Assembly (NCBI GenBank): GCA_014607495.2
Contig: CP053163.1
Span: 3,886,716-3,950,715 of the forward strand
Direction of reading: 5' to 3'
DNA from: Carposina sasakii
Taxonomy: Eukaryota > Arthropoda > Insecta > Lepidoptera > Carposinidae
DNA: 64,000 nucleotides
Shown piece after piece: positions 48,501 to 53,462 of the stretch. Position 1 is the first letter of the stretch. Each line of letters starts with the position of its first letter. The position numbers and the translations under genes are program-made. The notes below the pieces were generated by a model. The model had not been told where the DNA came from. It did no database searches and worked only from the letters and a program-made list of their open reading frames with translations.

Positions 48501-48541
48501 TACTAACTTGCTTCACAATACATTTCGTACTATCTACGTAG
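10368..48541 (+). CDS. Lachesin/DIP-like three-Ig GPI-anchored cell adhesion protein (nine exons)
   Basis: Coding exons: 10368-10440, 13570-13697, 22851-23058, 35301-35474, 41840-41969, 45110-45248, 45757-45905, 47322-47378 and 48438-48541. Joined, with one surplus base in exon 5 discounted, they give about 386 residues. Residues 1-24 form a signal peptide. Ig1 (about 39-136) has Cys58, Trp70 and Cys118; Ig2 (about 137-237) has Cys162, Trp174 and Cys218; Ig3 (about 238-334) has Cys261, Trp273 and Cys317. A short linker and a hydrophobic C-terminus at 371-386 follow. Family signatures are YMCQINT, VPPDI, QMGAF, IASNDVPPAVSKR, VPNQLLGAPLGTDV and CVSTNSLGKSEGTLRLYEIK. These match insect lachesin and Dpr-interacting proteins, which sit on neuronal membranes and bind partner Ig proteins in synaptic recognition. 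I do not assign a specific paralogue. As written, exon 5 is frameshifted, so the locus reads as broken or mis-sequenced there. Confidence 0.93.
12191..12564 (+). mobile_element. MITE-A copy 2
   Basis: It starts tatacagggtgatttttgg and ends aacatcatgtata. The body is collinear with copies at 15904 and 46138, with few differences, so the family is fairly young. Confidence 0.85.
12908..12997. repeat. 20-bp perfect inverted repeat
   Basis: agatgtctcattttcaacat (12908-12927) and atgttgaaaatgagacatct (12978-12997) are exact reverse complements around a 50-bp spacer. Probably a small MITE. Confidence 0.7.
13570..13697 (+). CDS. Exon 2: first half of Ig1
   Basis: The acceptor is ggtttccag at 13561-13569 and the donor is gttagt at 13698 (phase 0). 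It encodes residues 25-67: an acidic and basic lead, then the Ig1 A-B-C strands with an NHT glycosylation sequon at Asn45, the GREAVLGC motif holding Cys58, and NLGKHK. In this family the core tryptophan follows immediately, and exon 3 supplies it. An alternative frame across this exon is also open but carries no family signature. Confidence 0.9.
14468..14632. mobile_element. Foldback MITE-B copy 3, short form
   Basis: It begins gtaacaaaaaggggttat and ends aaccctcctgtttcacact, with the internal caaaatttgag and ctcaaattttg blocks facing each other. The shared central spacer is lost. Confidence 0.7.
15177..15184. repeat. Left 8-bp target site duplication of the hAT element
   Basis: gtaaatac, identical to 17602-17609 and directly abutting the terminal inverted repeat. 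Confidence 0.85.
15185..17601. mobile_element. hAT-type DNA transposon (non-autonomous), 2.4 kb
   Basis: The termini are inverted: tagagatgggccgacta on the left matches the reverse complement of tagtcggctcatcacta on the right with two mismatches. Subterminal repeats of gactagtcgg type occur at both ends. An identical 8-bp target duplication, gtaaatac, flanks the element at 15177-15184 and 17602-17609, as expected for hAT. No transposase is recognised; the only sizeable open frame begins at 15737 and runs into a nested MITE-A. It is therefore likely mobilised in trans and now inactive. Confidence 0.85.
15904..16292 (+). mobile_element. MITE-A copy 3, nested in the hAT element
   Basis: It starts atacaggatgatttttgg and ends acatcctatatgta. 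It lies entirely inside the hAT element and interrupts its one long open frame, so it inserted later. Confidence 0.85.
17602..17609. repeat. Right 8-bp target site duplication of the hAT element
   Basis: gtaaatac, identical to 15177-15184. The pair marks one clean insertion with no change since. Confidence 0.85.
17729..18370 (+). pseudogene. Non-LTR retrotransposon reverse transcriptase, C-terminal fragment
   Basis: The open frame from 17729 to the stop at 18368-18370 reads TIIKYLGIVVDSHLNFGHHI, then IRKLMYIFKKLRYIATPKLV and LCQSVLTYCISSWGGASKTY. The YLG...D..L...HI pattern followed by LY..L.QS.L.Y....WG is the thumb region after the catalytic core in Jockey- and I-like LINEs. The N-terminal endonuclease and catalytic YXDD part are absent, as in a 5'-truncated insertion. 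This is old mobile DNA, not a host gene. Confidence 0.75.
18371..18862 (+). mobile_element. 3' UTR and tail of the same non-LTR element
   Basis: After the stop comes CA-rich sequence (18400-18515), then AT-rich UTR with aataaataaattattatt running into a (TTA)n tail ending near 18862. A simple-repeat tail is the usual 3' end of such elements. Confidence 0.6.
18459..18515 (+). repeat. (CA)n microsatellite
   Basis: The purest part of a CA-rich stretch (18400-18515) inside a LINE 3' UTR. Confidence 0.9.
18860..19057 (-). pseudogene. Possible LINE C-terminal remnant, minus strand
   Basis: The minus-strand frame contains EVCDDHSKWRSTPPGKKCDF, similar in layout to the 31321-31420 sequence. It directly follows the (TTA)n tail of the preceding LINE. 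Function unlikely. Confidence 0.35.
21055..21285 (+). repeat. Interspersed repeat R2
   Basis: gcttctcttcccgggcatac tgtacaagtcagtagaggga caagagggtcttggtgtttt, ending cccgtaagggataaaggcgt gatta. Four copies lie in the window. Confidence 0.75.
21292..21485 (+). repeat. Interspersed repeat R3
   Basis: tgctgatgcggagcttcact, cgactaaggaactcgggcat tctctcagg, gagctagcagcaacttgtca and ttttgggaacacagacgtgt. Inverted copies are at 24365-24480, 38592-38705 and 43665-43870. Confidence 0.7.
22014..22488 (+). mobile_element. Retroposon family Z, long copy
   Basis: It starts actagtggacgcccgcgact and ends ttataatattagttggga, with (acag)n near the 3' end. It holds the family phrases ccaaatttcatcaaaatcgg and gcgggaaagcgtaacagac. 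It is the longest copy in the window and very like a repeat found throughout lepidopteran genomes. Confidence 0.75.
22851..23058 (+). CDS. Exon 3: second half of Ig1
   Basis: The acceptor is ttttttccag ending at 22850; the donor gtaagt is at 23059 (phase 1). It encodes residues 68-136, starting LGWLRAEDQTVL with the core Trp70. SWQLRIRPLRAEDRG leads to the F-strand cysteine Cys118 in YMCQINTQPN. Two further cysteines, Cys115 (GCYMC) and Cys132 (IGCIDV), are outside the canonical pair and could bond to each other. The exon ends at Tyr136, directly before the VPPDI boundary of Ig2. Confidence 0.93.
25311..25475 (+). repeat. Interspersed repeat R3, partial
   Basis: gagtcgattaaggaactcag gagcgttctctcgag and agccacttgtcacggattgt. 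Further short pieces of R3 lie at 4395-4470, 24365-24480, 31455-31590 and 58070-58150. Confidence 0.6.
25539..25680. mobile_element. Inverted-repeat MITE
   Basis: The left arm agtggggtaagcacgaacct pairs with aggttcgtgcttacccct. Inner taacgctagcg/ctagcgttacg also pairs. About 140 bp in total. Confidence 0.7.
25830..25965 (-). repeat. Interspersed repeat R1b, minus strand
   Basis: ggccaaagtcgcaggcgtcg gtcggatgcaggctgcttcc gaccggtcgg, ending agtagacttcccagggctgt. It is the inverse of 47498-47625. Confidence 0.7.
26538..26615 (+). repeat. GA-rich microsatellite
   Basis: Interrupted (GA)n with gata and acatagatgg breaks. Confidence 0.95.
27245..27490 (+). mobile_element. Retroposon family Z, short form
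   Basis: It starts actggatgcccgcgacatct and ends tataatattagtaggagg, with a (catc)n run before the end and the ccgggataaaaagttaccta phrase. Confidence 0.75.
27570..27892 (-). mobile_element. MITE-A copy 4, left end eroded
   Basis: It begins inside the family body at tttatgccaaaaaaaattct, with AT-repeat sequence replacing part of the middle, and ends cgaccaaaaatcatcatgta. The outer left terminus is missing. Confidence 0.8.
28225..28412 (+). repeat. Interspersed repeat ending gttcgcccggtcagctggt
   Basis: ttctgaattactgcaccaaa cttgatgattctttc, then gctgtgcgaagttcgcccgg tcagctggt. This ending is widespread in lepidopteran introns. Non-coding. Confidence 0.5.
29190..29634 (+). mobile_element. MITE-C copy 1
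   Basis: The left terminus tatacagggtgtttgtgaca continues gccaggcaaatattgataaa; the right has agtatttgcctggctgtca followed by a second ccctgtata. The gccaggcaaatatt/agtatttgcctggc pair is an inverted repeat. The interior is AT-rich and non-coding. Confidence 0.75.
30645..30850 (+). mobile_element. hAT-like MITE fragment
   Basis: It begins agcctttcccaaagtgggct and includes ggcctaaaggggggcggt, then further caaagtgggcag and agtttcggaatgcctg. The 'ttcccaaagtgggc' terminus is typical of non-autonomous hAT families in animals. No flanking duplication could be fixed. Confidence 0.45.
31080..31424 (+). pseudogene. Possible LINE C-terminal remnant
   Basis: The open frame ends VVCQDRSKWRSAIS... and then WFYELCI. 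The DR..WR motif near the end resembles the C-terminus of some LINE polyproteins. A second weak relative with HSKWRS is on the minus strand at 18860-19057. The rest of the frame is not recognised. Confidence 0.4.
31850..31992 (-). repeat. Interspersed repeat R1, minus strand, partial
   Basis: tccactccatgtctgcccat, gaggcgattaagggtttcc, then ggtagtagcctttgggtggg and agacctacgtctagcagc. The middle of the 4085 type is missing. Confidence 0.65.
32250..32432 (+). repeat. Interspersed repeat R2, internally deleted
   Basis: The same start gcttctcttcccgggcatac and end ccccgtaagggataaaggcg, but the gctgaccac and atggcaccatgtggttctat segments are lost. Confidence 0.75.
32522..32735 (+). mobile_element. 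SINE S2 copy
   Basis: ggccgattggtgtaataggt then taggtttgaatctac and the body phrases ctatacttatctatgtattt and gatacaagacccaagggatc. Confidence 0.8.
32745..32985 (+). mobile_element. Retroposon family Z, short form
   Basis: It starts actagtggacgcccacgact and ends tataatattagtagga, almost collinear with the 27245 copy. Confidence 0.75.
33419..33519 (+). pseudogene. Reverse transcriptase fragment, non-LTR type
   Basis: The frame reads GDERLEQVTEFVYLGTLFAR, DG, a TAG stop, then HDTDIIERN. The VTEFVYLG...F.RDG...DI..R pattern is the segment just after the catalytic core in RTE-like LINE polyproteins. It is short and carries a stop in place of the usual basic residue. Confidence 0.65.
35301..35474 (+). 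CDS. Exon 4: first half of Ig2
   Basis: The acceptor is tttgttccag ending at 35300 and the donor gtaaag begins at 35475 (phase 1). It encodes residues 137-194: VPPDIMSDDTS, an NAT sequon at Asn157, the B-strand cysteine Cys162 in LTCKATGHPPP, and the core Trp174 in ITWRRE. The reading frame runs on past the donor to a stop at about 35525, so use of the donor is required for the rest of Ig2. Confidence 0.92.
35917..35978 (-). repeat. Dispersed 60-bp repeat, copy 1
   Basis: gcaaacatgtatcaccctag gccgcatcttgcttaacatc agacacgatggcgg. It is the inverse of 51780-51850 with few changes. Confidence 0.65.
36211..36512. mobile_element. Inverted-repeat element
   Basis: tattgcattaagccgtgt at 36211-36228 pairs with acacggcttaacgcaata at the right end with one mismatch. 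Inside, atattgtcag (about 36249) and ctgacaatat (about 36332) also pair. A SINE tail fragment lies within, at 36360-36412. Confidence 0.6.
36360..36412 (-). mobile_element. SINE S1 tail fragment, minus strand
   Basis: cttcttcccgccctgttccc aatcatttggggtcggtgca is the reverse of the S1 tail. Confidence 0.6.
36654..36992 (-). mobile_element. Retroposon family Z, minus strand
   Basis: On the plus strand it begins caaaatcccaactaatatta and ends gcgagcgtccactagt, the reverse of the long form, including gacagac-type repeats as gtctgtctgtctg. Confidence 0.75.
37025..37280 (+). repeat. Interspersed repeat with gaagtcagttaaaaag end
   Basis: gtgaatatgggaccaacttg gaagcat and gaaatcggttcataaatgac ggacttctc before a ttttgaagtcagttaaaaag terminus. 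An inverted end (aaccgacttcctcccaaaac) lies at about 36150. Confidence 0.45.
38592..38705 (-). repeat. Interspersed repeat R3, minus strand, partial
   Basis: cagtgacaagttgctagctt atcgcctgagataatgtcc, ending aataaagccccgcagcagca. Confidence 0.65.
39129..39416. mobile_element. Inverted-repeat MITE, about 288 bp
   Basis: The left arm gagggcaatcgcgcaaaata acaacatt pairs imperfectly with aacattgttattttcgcgat ggccctc, and the arms extend inward over about 55 bp. No coding capacity. Confidence 0.7.
40115..40475 (-). repeat. Interspersed repeat R1, minus strand
   Basis: gccggcagagtagaattcgt, gcgattaagggtttccggga ggtgggcagcagcgcctccc, then caccaacccacctgcgtggt and ccagcatggactgcaataat. Confidence 0.7.
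41480..41582 (-). repeat. Interspersed repeat R1, minus strand, partial
   Basis: cagccagtgtggtgactggg, agtagccttgtgtgtgccct and gtctacatctagcagtggac tgcaacgg. Confidence 0.65.
41629..41796. repeat. Short inverted-repeat stretch next to exon 5
   Basis: ggcgtttttct at the left pairs with ggaaaaacgcc at the right. An internal tandem duplicate of the actagacgacacga block is present. It ends 43 bp before exon 5. Confidence 0.5.
41840..41969 (+). CDS. Exon 5: second half of Ig2, with a one-base frameshift
   Basis: The acceptor is tctttgcag ending at 41839; the donor gtaagt is at 41970. The first part reads VESYVGHTLPLWRVDRRQMG in the frame set by exon 4. The family motif that should follow, FLCIASNDVPPAVSKR with Cys218, lies one base out of register. 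The exon is 130 bases long but 129 are needed. The surplus is in the G run at 41895-41899 or the CC at 41905-41906; dropping a C gives the family-like MGAF, dropping a G gives MGRF. As written, translation stops at 45168-45170 in exon 6. Confidence 0.88.
42075..42150. repeat. Foldback hairpin after exon 5
   Basis: cttagattgaattactg pairs with cagtaatgcaatctaag with one mismatch, and the centre contains further gtacatta/taatgtac pairing. It lies about 105 bp past the exon 5 donor. Confidence 0.65.
42405..42745 (+). repeat. Interspersed repeat R3, split by MITE-D
   Basis: gcgccaacgcggggcttcac and gtccactaaggaactttctc at the left, ttttgggaactcaactgttt at the right, with the 42552-42686 palindrome between. 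Confidence 0.7.
42552..42686. mobile_element. Palindromic MITE-D copy 1, perfect 42-bp arms
   Basis: Arms 42552-42593 and 42645-42686 are exact reverse complements over 42 bp, beginning tttaagcctcgagcac and containing ggatgcgtatgcgtacacg; the loop is 51 bp. The element sits inside an older interspersed repeat (42405-42745), whose sequence resumes after it. Outer ttaa at both ends may be a target duplication. Identical arms imply a recent insertion or gene conversion between arms. Confidence 0.85.
43288..43603. mobile_element. Foldback MITE-B copy 4
   Basis: It begins agtgtaacaggaggggtatc and ends aacttttgttacatcctgta. The inner blocks ggagactcgaaatcacatg and tgtgatttcgagtctcaaa are inverted repeats, as in copy 1. 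Confidence 0.75.
43665..43870 (-). repeat. Interspersed repeat R3, minus strand
   Basis: ctgtattcccgaaatggggt, cagtgacaagttgctagttt atcacctgagataatgcccg and attctagtgaagcccacagc. Confidence 0.7.
44085..44556 (+). mobile_element. Retroposon family Z, split by a MITE
   Basis: The left part (gaactgcagaaatttcgaaa..gcctatgtcc) and the right part (gtaccaaatttaatttaaat..ttataatgttagtaagg) flank the 44169-44449 MITE. Confidence 0.7.
44169..44449. mobile_element. MITE nested in a retroposon copy
   Basis: The termini ggggtctactctgaa and ttcagagtagacccc are perfect inverted repeats of 15 bp. The element interrupts the 44085-44556 retroposon between gcctatgtcctttctc and aggctcttgactgtctgtg, which are contiguous in the copy at 22014. 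Confidence 0.75.
44738..44843 (+). repeat. 23-bp minisatellite, about 4.6 copies
   Basis: The unit gctacgacacagcttcggtt cac repeats at 44738, 44761, 44784, 44807 and (partial) 44830 with exact 23-bp spacing. Copies 3 and 4 share agcgtcgg in place of agcttcgg, so they probably arose by duplicating one another. Confidence 0.9.
45110..45248 (+). CDS. Exon 6: first half of Ig3
   Basis: The acceptor is tttgtccacag ending at 45109; the donor gtgagt is at 45249 (phase 2). It encodes residues 238-283 plus two bases: FAPTVKVPNQLLGAPLGTDV, Cys261 in KLKCYVEAYP, the core Trp273 in INYWIK, and GEMLLDG. This is the most strongly family-like stretch of the gene. Its frame agrees with exon 5 only if one base is removed from exon 5. 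Confidence 0.94.
45249..45756 (+). other. Intron 6 (508 bp)
   Basis: AT-rich with no repeat or element recognised. Confidence 0.9.
45757..45905 (+). CDS. Exon 7: second half of Ig3
   Basis: The acceptor is tttctttcag ending at 45756; the donor gtaagc is at 45906 (phase 1). It encodes PKYTIREEKSSYKV, then the E-F strands MWLTIRQFSRSDIGTY, Cys317 in YNCVSTNSLG, and KSEGTLRLY. Intron 6 before it is only 508 bases, the shortest in the gene, and splits Ig3 in the same place as in related insect genes. Confidence 0.94.
46138..46530 (+). mobile_element. MITE-A copy 5
   Basis: Full-length copy in intron 7, starting tatacagggtgatttttgg and ending aacactctgtata. It is the longest and cleanest copy in the window. 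Confidence 0.85.
46562..46770 (+). repeat. Interspersed repeat R1 copy
   Basis: gtagtccactgctggacgta, tcatcggtttatctggccgg agggcatccaacgctacgtt tgccgagaag. It follows MITE-A copy 5 after about 30 bp. Confidence 0.65.
47322..47378 (+). CDS. Exon 8: linker after Ig3
   Basis: A 57-base exon between acceptor tttgttacag (ending 47321) and donor gtgaac at 47379. With the carried G it reads EIKLNSYAEDFSNQISVAG, residues 334-352. EIKL completes the LRLYEIK signature that closes Ig3 in this family; the rest is a polar linker. If the donor is not used, the frame adds about eight residues and stops at 47402-47404, which would give a form without the GPI tail. Confidence 0.85.
47379..48437 (+). other. 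Intron 8 (1.1 kb)
   Basis: It contains an interspersed repeat copy at 47498-47625. An in-frame stop at 47402-47404 lies just inside the intron. Confidence 0.85.
47498..47625 (+). repeat. Interspersed repeat R1b copy in intron 8
   Basis: acagccctgagaagtccact gttggacataggcctcccct, then gaccggtcggaagcagcctg and cgacgcctgcgaccttggcc. Confidence 0.7.
48438..48541 (+). CDS. Exon 9: GPI-attachment tail and stop
   Basis: The acceptor is ttctccacag ending at 48437 and the stop TAG is at 48539-48541. It reads GLTEAAKGNNAKTTLQR and then a hydrophobic tail FTLLLTCFTIHFVLST, residues 371-386. Small residues around 360-363 (GNNA), a short spacer and a hydrophobic end with no cytoplasmic segment form the usual GPI-addition signal, as in lachesin and DIPs. 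No second transmembrane segment is seen. Confidence 0.88.
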
Positions 48542-48930
48542 TGTTCAAAACATGTACATAAAAAATTGTTAAGATAATTTGATTATTGCTTTAAATCGAA
48601 ACGTGATTCAATTACTTGTTTCAATTTTGTAAATATTAGAACATAAGGTGTATTTATTTCATTGTGAGTACGAAACAACGATTATATTTAAAAAAATATT
48701 GTAACCATAGATCATGTATCAGTTCGCTTAGTGCCGCCAAAGTATTGTTTAATATAACATCACTCGGATTAATGAGACTGTTTACATGAAATAAATGAAA
48801 GGATAAAACTCTTAAATGCACTGGTTTTATTTTCTTGATTAAATTCTTGTGTAAGTAATGCTACATGACACAGTAATAATGCTATAAAAGAAGACGGAAG
48901 GCAAGTCAAAGCATATTCAGCGAATAAAAT
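48542..48930 (+). terminator. 3' UTR with candidate poly(A) signals
   Basis: After the stop, the first AATAAA is at 48790-48795 and another is at 48923-48928. Either would give a 3' UTR of roughly 270 to 410 bases. The first is followed by T-rich sequence within 35 bases. This is AATAAA matching only, without transcript evidence. Confidence 0.45.
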
Positions 48931-49569
48931 CTAACGTTCTACCTATAGAATTTTTAGATCCAATTTTTCTAATAGTCAGATAACCTATTTGGAGGGTAAA
49001 GTCTCTATTTTAACTAAGTTTTAGAGAAAAACAACAGCAAGTTAGAAAACTCAGCCGTAGAACCACTATCTATATAAAAAAGAAGTAATTTAATATAACT
49101 TCCAAATATAGAAATAGGTACATTTCCCGGACTAATAACTGCTAAAATAGTACTAAAATTTTCTATACAAATCATAATAAAATTTTGAGCAATGCTGAAT
49201 GGACAAAACTGTTTTCAACTTAGTGAGCTTTGCCGCCAATAAAAGGCCAATTCTATTCTAAAATCTATAAATAACCTAAAAAATAGAATGTTGAATTTTG
49301 CATTCTGTCCGGTAACAGGTTTTCCGCATCGCTGGCAAACGTAAATACCTACTACTATCTGTAGCTAGAAAGCTGAATTATTATTTTAAACTACGTCGCT
49401 ACTGTACTAATAAACACAATTACGCTTAGCATTGCTTAAATTGAATTTATAGCTCAGATTGCAATGGCTAAACTTTATATATTATCTAAGTTGGTATAAT
49501 GTCCAAAAGTGTATTTGACACGATGTGCTGAGCTAGGAAATATTTAATGGATCTTGTATTAACTTATTA

Positions 49570-49860
49570 ACTTATGGACGCCCTCCGGCCAGATGGACCG
49601 ATGACTAACGGCCATTTTCAATACGGGAGATCAGAAAAAATCTCGGTTTTATTTGTTCCTAATTTGAAATTTTGTATGAAAACAATTGAAGATTAAATCT
49701 AAGATATGCAAAAAATCTCTCAAGATCAGTTATAGAAATTGACTGTTAGAGGGTAGCTGGTAGTGACTGGATGGCAAAAACGGGAGATCAAGCCGTGCGG
49801 CGTGCCCCGGGGAAGGCCTACTCGTACGTCCAGTAGTGGACTGCAATAGGCTGACGACGA
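49570..49860 (-). repeat. Interspersed repeat R1, minus strand, with unrelated interior
   Basis: tatggacgccctccggccag atggaccgatgac at the left, and ggaaggcctactcgtacgtc cagtagtggactgcaatagg at the right. The 49613-49755 interior is unlike the other copies and may be an insertion. Confidence 0.6.
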
Positions 49861-50281
49861 CGAATTATTTTGCTTAATAGGTGTATCAGTAAGTTTTAAA
49901 CAAAACTAACTAGCATAGAATCAAGTTAACGTAGTATTTATGAGAAAAGTAGCAGGTTTCACGTTTTACGACTGACCACTTGAAAATAATACAGCAACCG
50001 CTTATTTCTAGTTTTAAAACCGTACAATATTGATTTTCGTTATTTGCTTCATATTACAATAGACAGCAGGATTCGGATGCTCAAATTCGAGAATATTGAA
50101 TTACTTGAGCGGTCCTTTATTCGTGAAATTATGTGATTTCATTGCAGTGTATAGAAGGAGTATATGTAGATACGGCCAACAACAAGGGGACCTGATTGAT
50201 AAACATTTAATGATACCAACTAGTTGGCTACTAAGTAATTATGGCATTTTATGAATTATTAATTAATTAATTAAATGAACT

Positions 50282-50428
50282 AAACAATTTTTTTTCCTGA
50301 AAATATAAAAAAAATGACGGAAAATATCAGAATTTACCAGCGGAAATTTTTAGTGTGTTCCGTGATCAGAATCATGGTCTGAAGACATGGTATCAATATT
50401 TGCCTGGCTGTCACAAACACTCTGTATA
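50282..50428 (-). mobile_element. MITE-C copy 2, truncated
   Basis: It ends tatttgcctggctgtcacaa acactctgtata, the reverse complement of the 29190 terminus. The internal blocks cctgaaaatat and atgacggaaaat match the 29190 copy in reverse. The other half is missing. Confidence 0.7.
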
Positions 50429-50439
50429 AGGTAAAAGTA

Positions 50440-50560
50440 TGGAGAAAGACATGGCTAGGTTTTAGTAATTTTACTAATAGGAATGTAAAATTTCATAGAG
50501 ATTGGTTGAGTAAATAAAGAGGTAACAAACATTACTTTTGCATTTATACCAAAAGTTGGA
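50440..50560 (+). mobile_element. Retroposon family Z, tail fragment
   Basis: atttcatagagattggttga gtaaataaagaggtaacaaa and a gcatttataccaaaagttgg end, as in family tails. Confidence 0.45.
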
Positions 50561-51189
50561 ATTTACGGCGTATTTTGTATATTTTTTCAAACGTTTTTAG
50601 TAAATGTAAGTAATATACATACGTAGTTTGTATCCCTAAATAATTAATCAGTTAACAATTTACAAAATCCCTTATCAGCACGAAAGTCGAATACGCCCAT
50701 ATTCTACAACGTCGCACGCTCTATTTCACTTGAATCCTTTTAAATTGTTAGGTTGAATGAACTAAGGCGATGGTGAGTCAGTTAACATACTGCGCAGGGG
50801 TATAATTAACAAGATAATTCCATCAGCGACGAGGTAACATACTTGCATGCAAGGTTTGTACACAAGTAACTACGGATCTTTAGTTGGGGTACAGGCATGC
50901 ACATCAGTGATTGCAGATACCGGACTATTTTAATGATGAATAGAGTGAAGTAAGTACATACATGTGCATTTTTTTATGTTGCCATCATGGTGTCCCAGTA
51001 TTAAGCAAAGGCCTCCCCCTGTTAAGTCCATACGTCTCGGTTCTTTGCAAACTCCGTCCAGCCTGGCAGAAACTTATCGAGGTCGTCCCACCATCTCCAT
51101 CTTGGACTATGCAATCGTCTAATTCTAATTGACTATGCTTCATATATGTATAATAAAATATAAACTTTACTTTAGTTTTTTTTAGCATA

Positions 51190-51250
51190 AAACCATATTG
51201 CGCCGACCCTATAAATAATATGTAAAGGGCAGGAAGACGATGATGATGAA
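51190..51250 (+). mobile_element. SINE S1 tail fragment
   Basis: ttgcgccgaccctataaata and gggcaggaagacgatgatga match the 3755 copy tail. Confidence 0.6.
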
Positions 51251-51779
51251 ATTTTAGTTTAGATCTAGTAATGAATGGTGGGAAACAAAGTCAATCTCAC
51301 ATACTACCGTACTATCGATAAGGGCAGTAAGTACCAATTTTGTCAAATCAGCACAAAAAGCTCTACAACATGATCTGATCCTTATTTTGATTACTTGCCG
51401 GGAACCTAATAATTTCGATAAGTAAAGTAAGTCTGATAAACGAGAACTCATCCTTAGTGTTACGGCAGTAAAGTATGCTTACGCCCAATTTTGTGGCACA
51501 ACTCTAAGATTCATGTTTTAAAGCAACTAATGATAACGGCAATAACTAAAGGTACTGCAGTTACAACAAGTGACGCTCGTTTCCTACAAATCACGACATG
51601 CTTAAAGTATCAGCAGTAACTTTACATGCTGTGGATATAGTATGTAATACCTTATATTTTACATGATTATAAAATCTTAGCTTAACAGGAGTCACTAGAG
51701 ATACTGTTTTAATAATAAGCAACTTGTGGTATTTTGACCATTGAAATCAATTGGAATTGTTTTTTTTTTACAATTAGCT

Positions 51780-51850
51780 AGGCAAACATTTGACCGCCAT
51801 CGTGCCTGATGTTAAGCAAGATGCAGCCTAGGGTGGTTCATGTTTGCCTA
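51780..51850 (+). repeat. Dispersed 60-bp repeat, copy 2
   Basis: ccgccatcgtgcctgatgtt aagcaagatgcagcctaggg tggttcatgtttgc. Confidence 0.65.
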
Positions 51851-51954
51851 ACATAAGCAGTAAAAACGTTAGTCCTTTATCTTTGTGCGTCAAACGGTTT
51901 AAACTTTTTGTATAGAATTCGCATTTGTTTCCATCCCAGTAGAAATTTTGCAAA

Positions 51955-52088
51955 ACCATATTCATCCCGGGTCCAATAAGGATTCTAACGGTGAAAGAAT
52001 TTTCGAAATCGGGCCAGTAGTTTCAGAGCATATTCACTGCAAACAAACAAATCAAAGTTTACCTCTTTATAATATCAGTACAGATATA
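51955..52088 (+). mobile_element. Retroposon family Z, tail fragment
   Basis: ttcatcccgggtccaataag through gggccagtagtttcagagca to tctttataatatcagtacag. The head is missing. A similar tail fragment lies at 50440-50560. Confidence 0.5.
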
Positions 52089-53317
52089 TATTAGATGCAT
52101 AAAATATCAGCAGTAACTTGGTACTTACTGCGGTTATTCCTAGCAATAATTGTTTACGTCATTAATGAACGCCCTAAGCATAGAGGAATAGGCCCTAAGT
52201 ATATACGGTTTCTTGTCATTTAAACACACTGTGTAAAAAATAGGATAAAATTGATATGAGGAAAAGAAAGAATGTGCATTAGGCTGCAATAATCAAAAAC
52301 TACATTTTTGATAACTTTAAAATATATCATCAGGAAAAGAAAAAATATGTCAAATTTTTTGGAAGCCATTTTCTCGAAACTATCCGAGATGTAAATTTGA
52401 GCCACTTCCCGAATACCGATTGAGCCGGAATTTCGCATGCATGTATAAATCTGATGACAATGCAATATTATTATGACATAGAGCTGATCTGATGATGGAG
52501 CTGAAAGGTGGCCATATTAACCCCGTAATTAAACGACGCAACCCTATCGAGTTTGGGCTCGTTTGTTTGACCAGTTCATTTTATTACAAATAATAAGAAC
52601 TTGTTTTAAAAAAAGGTTTCTTAAACTAAAGCTTGTTTCTCATAAGATTCATTGCCGGTCGCTAGATTTTGTTTTTAGTAGGCATTCGTTTCCAAAAACA
52701 AACCTAACAAGATCAACATCTAGACCTATTTGCTAGAGAATTTATAAGTAGAGCAGGTATTCACATCTTTTCTGTAGGTGTACTATACTCAGATAGTAAA
52801 AAAATTGTCTGAAGAAAATTCCAGGCTTTTCTATTTTATCAAAGAACTTTTCACTACAAGTTCAGACGATAATTTCCGTAATTTTGCTCCTAAAGATGCT
52901 TTTATCTTTTATAAGAAAAAATAAAATAAGATGCAGACAAAGAACCTGAGCTATTCAACTTACTGAAAATGTCTTGCCTTTGTCAATTTATATAGGAATA
53001 TAATATGCTTTAGTTATTTACCATGTGAATTAAAGGCCTTACTGATTAACAAAATTAAATATTGTTATATGCTAAGCCATGTTTAATCAAAAAGAAATTA
53101 CATACGTTTTTCTGTCAAATATAATTAATTAAGCGTACTACACTATATTGCTCCTGAATATATTAAAAATATCAGAAAATTTCACAATGTTCCTGAGAAA
53201 ATTTTCAGTGCTTTTCGTTAGTTAAATAATAGTATAAATATTTATTTTTATCTTGCTGTCGCTTACATACTGCAAACGAGTTTTAACTTGTGGAAGATTC
53301 GTCCTTTTAAAGTGCTA

Positions 53318-53462
53318 AATACCCTAAAATGCTATGAAAATAGTCCACTAATAGAATCTGTGCATAAAATTTGAAACTCGAAATGACATGTCATTATGTC
53401 ATTTCATAACATGTATCAAGGAGACTAATTAGTGGTTAACATAATTATGGGTTATTAAGATA
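53318..53462. mobile_element. Foldback MITE-B copy 5, degraded
   Basis: The blocks aaatgctatgaaaatagtcc, acttgaaactcg-like sequence and tggttaacataattatgg match the family, but both termini are decayed. Confidence 0.5.
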
